A stretch of DNA of 33,989 nt from an uncultured Clostridium sp. (GTDB lineage Bacteria > Bacillota > Clostridia > Clostridiales > Clostridiaceae): assembly GCF_937920395.1 (NCBI RefSeq), contig NZ_CALEVF010000045.1, forward strand, positions 1-33,989, read 5' to 3'. The notes below the pieces were generated by a model. That model saw only the letters and a program-made list of their open reading frames with translations. It was not told the origin of the DNA and ran no database searches. A program made the position numbers and the translations under genes. Shown here piece after piece: positions 32,666 through 33,989 of the stretch (position 1 is its first letter; every line of letters starts with the position of its first letter).

Positions 32666-33508
32666 ATGTCAACATATTCACTAGTGCCAAAGGAAATATT
32701 AGAATGCATAAAAACATATATTAAGAGTGGTGAAGCAGTTGAAATATCTGACTTATTAGAAAATGATAATATTTTATATAGAGAAATTATATTTTTTAAG
32801 AAATGGTCTAAAAATAATACTAAAGTACCACTTGGGTATCTTTATATCGATGAAAAAAATGAAATCATTTTTCAAAAGACACTTCAGAAAAGATTAGCAA
32901 AATTAGCTTATTTTTTAGAAATATTTTATAATACAGAAAATAAAAGCTACATAGTGAATACATTTCAAGATGAGGGTCAAGTCAAAAGGGATAATGATAC
33001 TTATAAATTGGTAACGGATGGACTTGATATCCTAACTAAAGACGGAAATATGGATACGCAGAAAGTTAAACAAATGGTGCTTAAATTGCCTGATTTTTGT
33101 GAAGAAAACAATAAAATCTTAAAAGCATTTATGATTGTATCTAAGAAATATAAGGATGAAAAAAAGTATTTTAATATAGATATGTTAGAAAAATTATTAG
33201 TAACATATAGAGAGTCGCTAAGTATAAATCTAAAAAAGATAAGACTGGTATATTCAGTAAAAGAGTGTTATGAAAATATTAAATTAGCTTCTGAAAAAAA
33301 GATGAAACCAATTTTTATTAGAATTAACTTTAAATTAACAAAACCATTAATAAAAACAAGTTACATGATGGACTTTTTTATTAAAGTGGTTAATAGTTGT
33401 GAAATAATAAGTGAAATGACAGATTTACAATATTTTAAGTACTTAGGAACTATTGAAGAAGCAAATGTTAATAATAGAGTAAAATTAATTAGAAGTAAAA
33501 AGAACTAA
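32666..33508 (+). CDS. Unrecognised 280-residue protein
   Basis: I do not recognise this protein. It has 280 residues, is rich in Lys, Ile and Asn, and has no signal peptide, clear transmembrane segment or cysteine cluster, so it is probably cytoplasmic. The predicted content is mostly helical, with a more strand-like part near 215-265 (PIFIRINFKLTKPLIKTSY). It starts behind AAGGAGGG, 18 bases after the DUF523 gene, and ends inside a strong terminator stem, so it closes the U32-mutS2-DUF523 group. Coding character is convincing: full-length frame, good ribosome binding site, ordinary codon use. Confidence 0.75.
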   Translation: MSTYSLVPKEILECIKTYIKSGEAVEISDLLENDNILYREIIFFKKWSKNNTKVPLGYLYIDEKNEIIFQKTLQKRLAKLAYFLEIFYNTENKSYIVNTFQDEGQVKRDNDTYKLVTDGLDILTKDGNMDTQKVKQMVLKLPDFCEENNKILKAFMIVSKKYKDEKKYFNIDMLEKLLVTYRESLSINLKKIRLVYSVKECYENIKLASEKKMKPIFIRINFKLTKPLIKTSYMMDFFIKVVNSCEIISEMTDLQYFKYLGTIEEANVNNRVKLIRSKKN

Positions 33509-33542
33509 AAAGAACTCCAAAATTGGAGTTCTTTTTAGTTCT
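33501..33542. terminator. Bidirectional terminator carrying both stop codons
   Basis: A perfect 20-base-pair stem: 33501-33520 (AGAACTAAAAAGAACTCCAA) with 33523-33542, followed or preceded by T-rich arms on each strand. The plus-strand stop (33506-33508) and part of the minus-strand stop (33541-33543) lie within the stem. Confidence 0.85.
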
Positions 33543-33989
33543 AGTCAACAGTTATGTGCACTGCATCTTCTTCAAGAACAACTTTTATATATTCAACTTC
33601 AGGGTCTTCAGTTCCTTGAACATATAGTCCAGTGTTTTTTAGTTTCTCAACATAATCCACAATTTCCTTAGTTATTCTTTCTCCAGGGCAAAGAACTGGA
33701 ATGCCAGGTGGATAAGCCATTAAAAATTCACCACTTATCATACCAACACTTTTTTTGATTTCAACAGCGGTATTTACACTATTGAATGCTTCCCTAGGTA
33801 TTTGAACTTGCTCTGGAATACTAGGAATATCAATAAAATCAATTTTTTTTGTTCCTTTACCATAATACTCATAACTTATTTCTTCTAGAGCTTTTAGTAA
33901 TTGATCCATTCCATCTCTAGTATCACCAAAAGACCCAACTGCTAATATATTATAAATATCAGATAATTCCATTTGTATGTGATATTTAT
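33541..33989 (-). CDS. Orn/Lys/Arg decarboxylase, C-terminal part (cut by window edge)
   Basis: The reading frame remains open through the window end (codons for K-Y-H-I-Q precede the ATG at 33972), so this is the 3' part of a longer gene that starts beyond 33989. The 149 visible residues match the C-terminal domain of PLP-dependent ornithine/lysine/arginine decarboxylases: QMELSDIYNILAVGSFGD, a central IPREAF segment, and the family signature GEFLMAYPPGIPVLCPGE. The PLP lysine would be upstream, outside the window. Clostridial enzymes of this short type (about 480 residues) commonly act as arginine decarboxylase in polyamine synthesis, but the substrate cannot be read here. It is convergent with the unrecognised gene and shares its terminator. 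Confidence 0.88.
   Translation of the reverse strand, partial: KYHIQMELSDIYNILAVGSFGDTRDGMDQLLKALEEISYEYYGKGTKKIDFIDIPSIPEQVQIPREAFNSVNTAVEIKKSVGMISGEFLMAYPPGIPVLCPGERITKEIVDYVEKLKNTGLYVQGTEDPEVEYIKVVLEEDAVHITVD

Noticed and set aside
1..33989. CRISPR array, transposase, integrase or prophage genes
   Set aside because: No regularly spaced direct repeats and no such coding frames were seen on either strand.

Overview
The window is AT-rich chromosomal DNA from an anaerobic Firmicute, most probably a Clostridium or close relative. Evidence: strong GGAGG-type ribosome binding sites, low-GC codon use, many soluble iron-sulfur flavoenzymes, no cytochrome or quinone genes, and Clostridium-like housekeeping proteins (MutS2, U32 protease, SNF2 with SWIM finger, glycerate kinase). 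I see no insertion sequence, prophage or CRISPR array.

Layout. 1-2974: a thiamine-precursor uptake operon (MTH1187-family thiamine-binding protein, ThiX permease, ThiY lipoprotein, ThiZ ATPase), closed by a terminator. 3057-4199: glycerate kinase. 4290-4614: a compact tRNA unit (promoter, tRNA-Glu(CTC), tRNA-Gln(CTG), terminator). 4706-11568: unrelated single genes (SNF2 helicase, metallo-hydrolase, small amphi-Trp-like protein, exonuclease III, WG-repeat protein), most bounded by hairpin terminators. 11596-24991: a LysR regulator divergent from a 12-gene cluster. 25142-33989: a Tet(M)/EF-G-like GTPase, U32 peptidase/RlhA-like protein, MutS2, a DUF523/TudS-like protein, an unrecognised protein and the C-terminal part of an Orn/Lys/Arg decarboxylase cut by the window edge.

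The centre of interest is 12923-24991: hdrB-hdrC-hdrA-flxD-flxC-like-flxB-like-flxA-frdB-frdA-fumarase alpha-fumarase beta-DASS dicarboxylate transporter. Read together, these genes describe a soluble fumarate respiration: the transporter brings in malate or a related dicarboxylate, the iron-sulfur fumarase dehydrates it to fumarate, and a membrane-anchor-free FrdAB reduces fumarate to succinate. The electron source encoded alongside is an Flx/Hdr complex of the kind that takes electrons from NADH and splits them at the HdrA flavin. My inference is that fumarate replaces the heterodisulfide as the high-potential acceptor, so that NADH-driven fumarate reduction is coupled to ferredoxin reduction. 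FrdA carries Asn where covalent-FAD enzymes have His, and FrdB has two ferredoxin-type cluster motifs; both resemble the methanogen thiol:fumarate reductase more than membrane fumarate reductases. The 433-base intergenic region ahead of the cluster carries two copies of an 18-base sequence matching the Rex (NADH/NAD+ sensor) consensus at 12 of 14 defined positions, one overlapping the best operon promoter, which would fit redox control of such a system.
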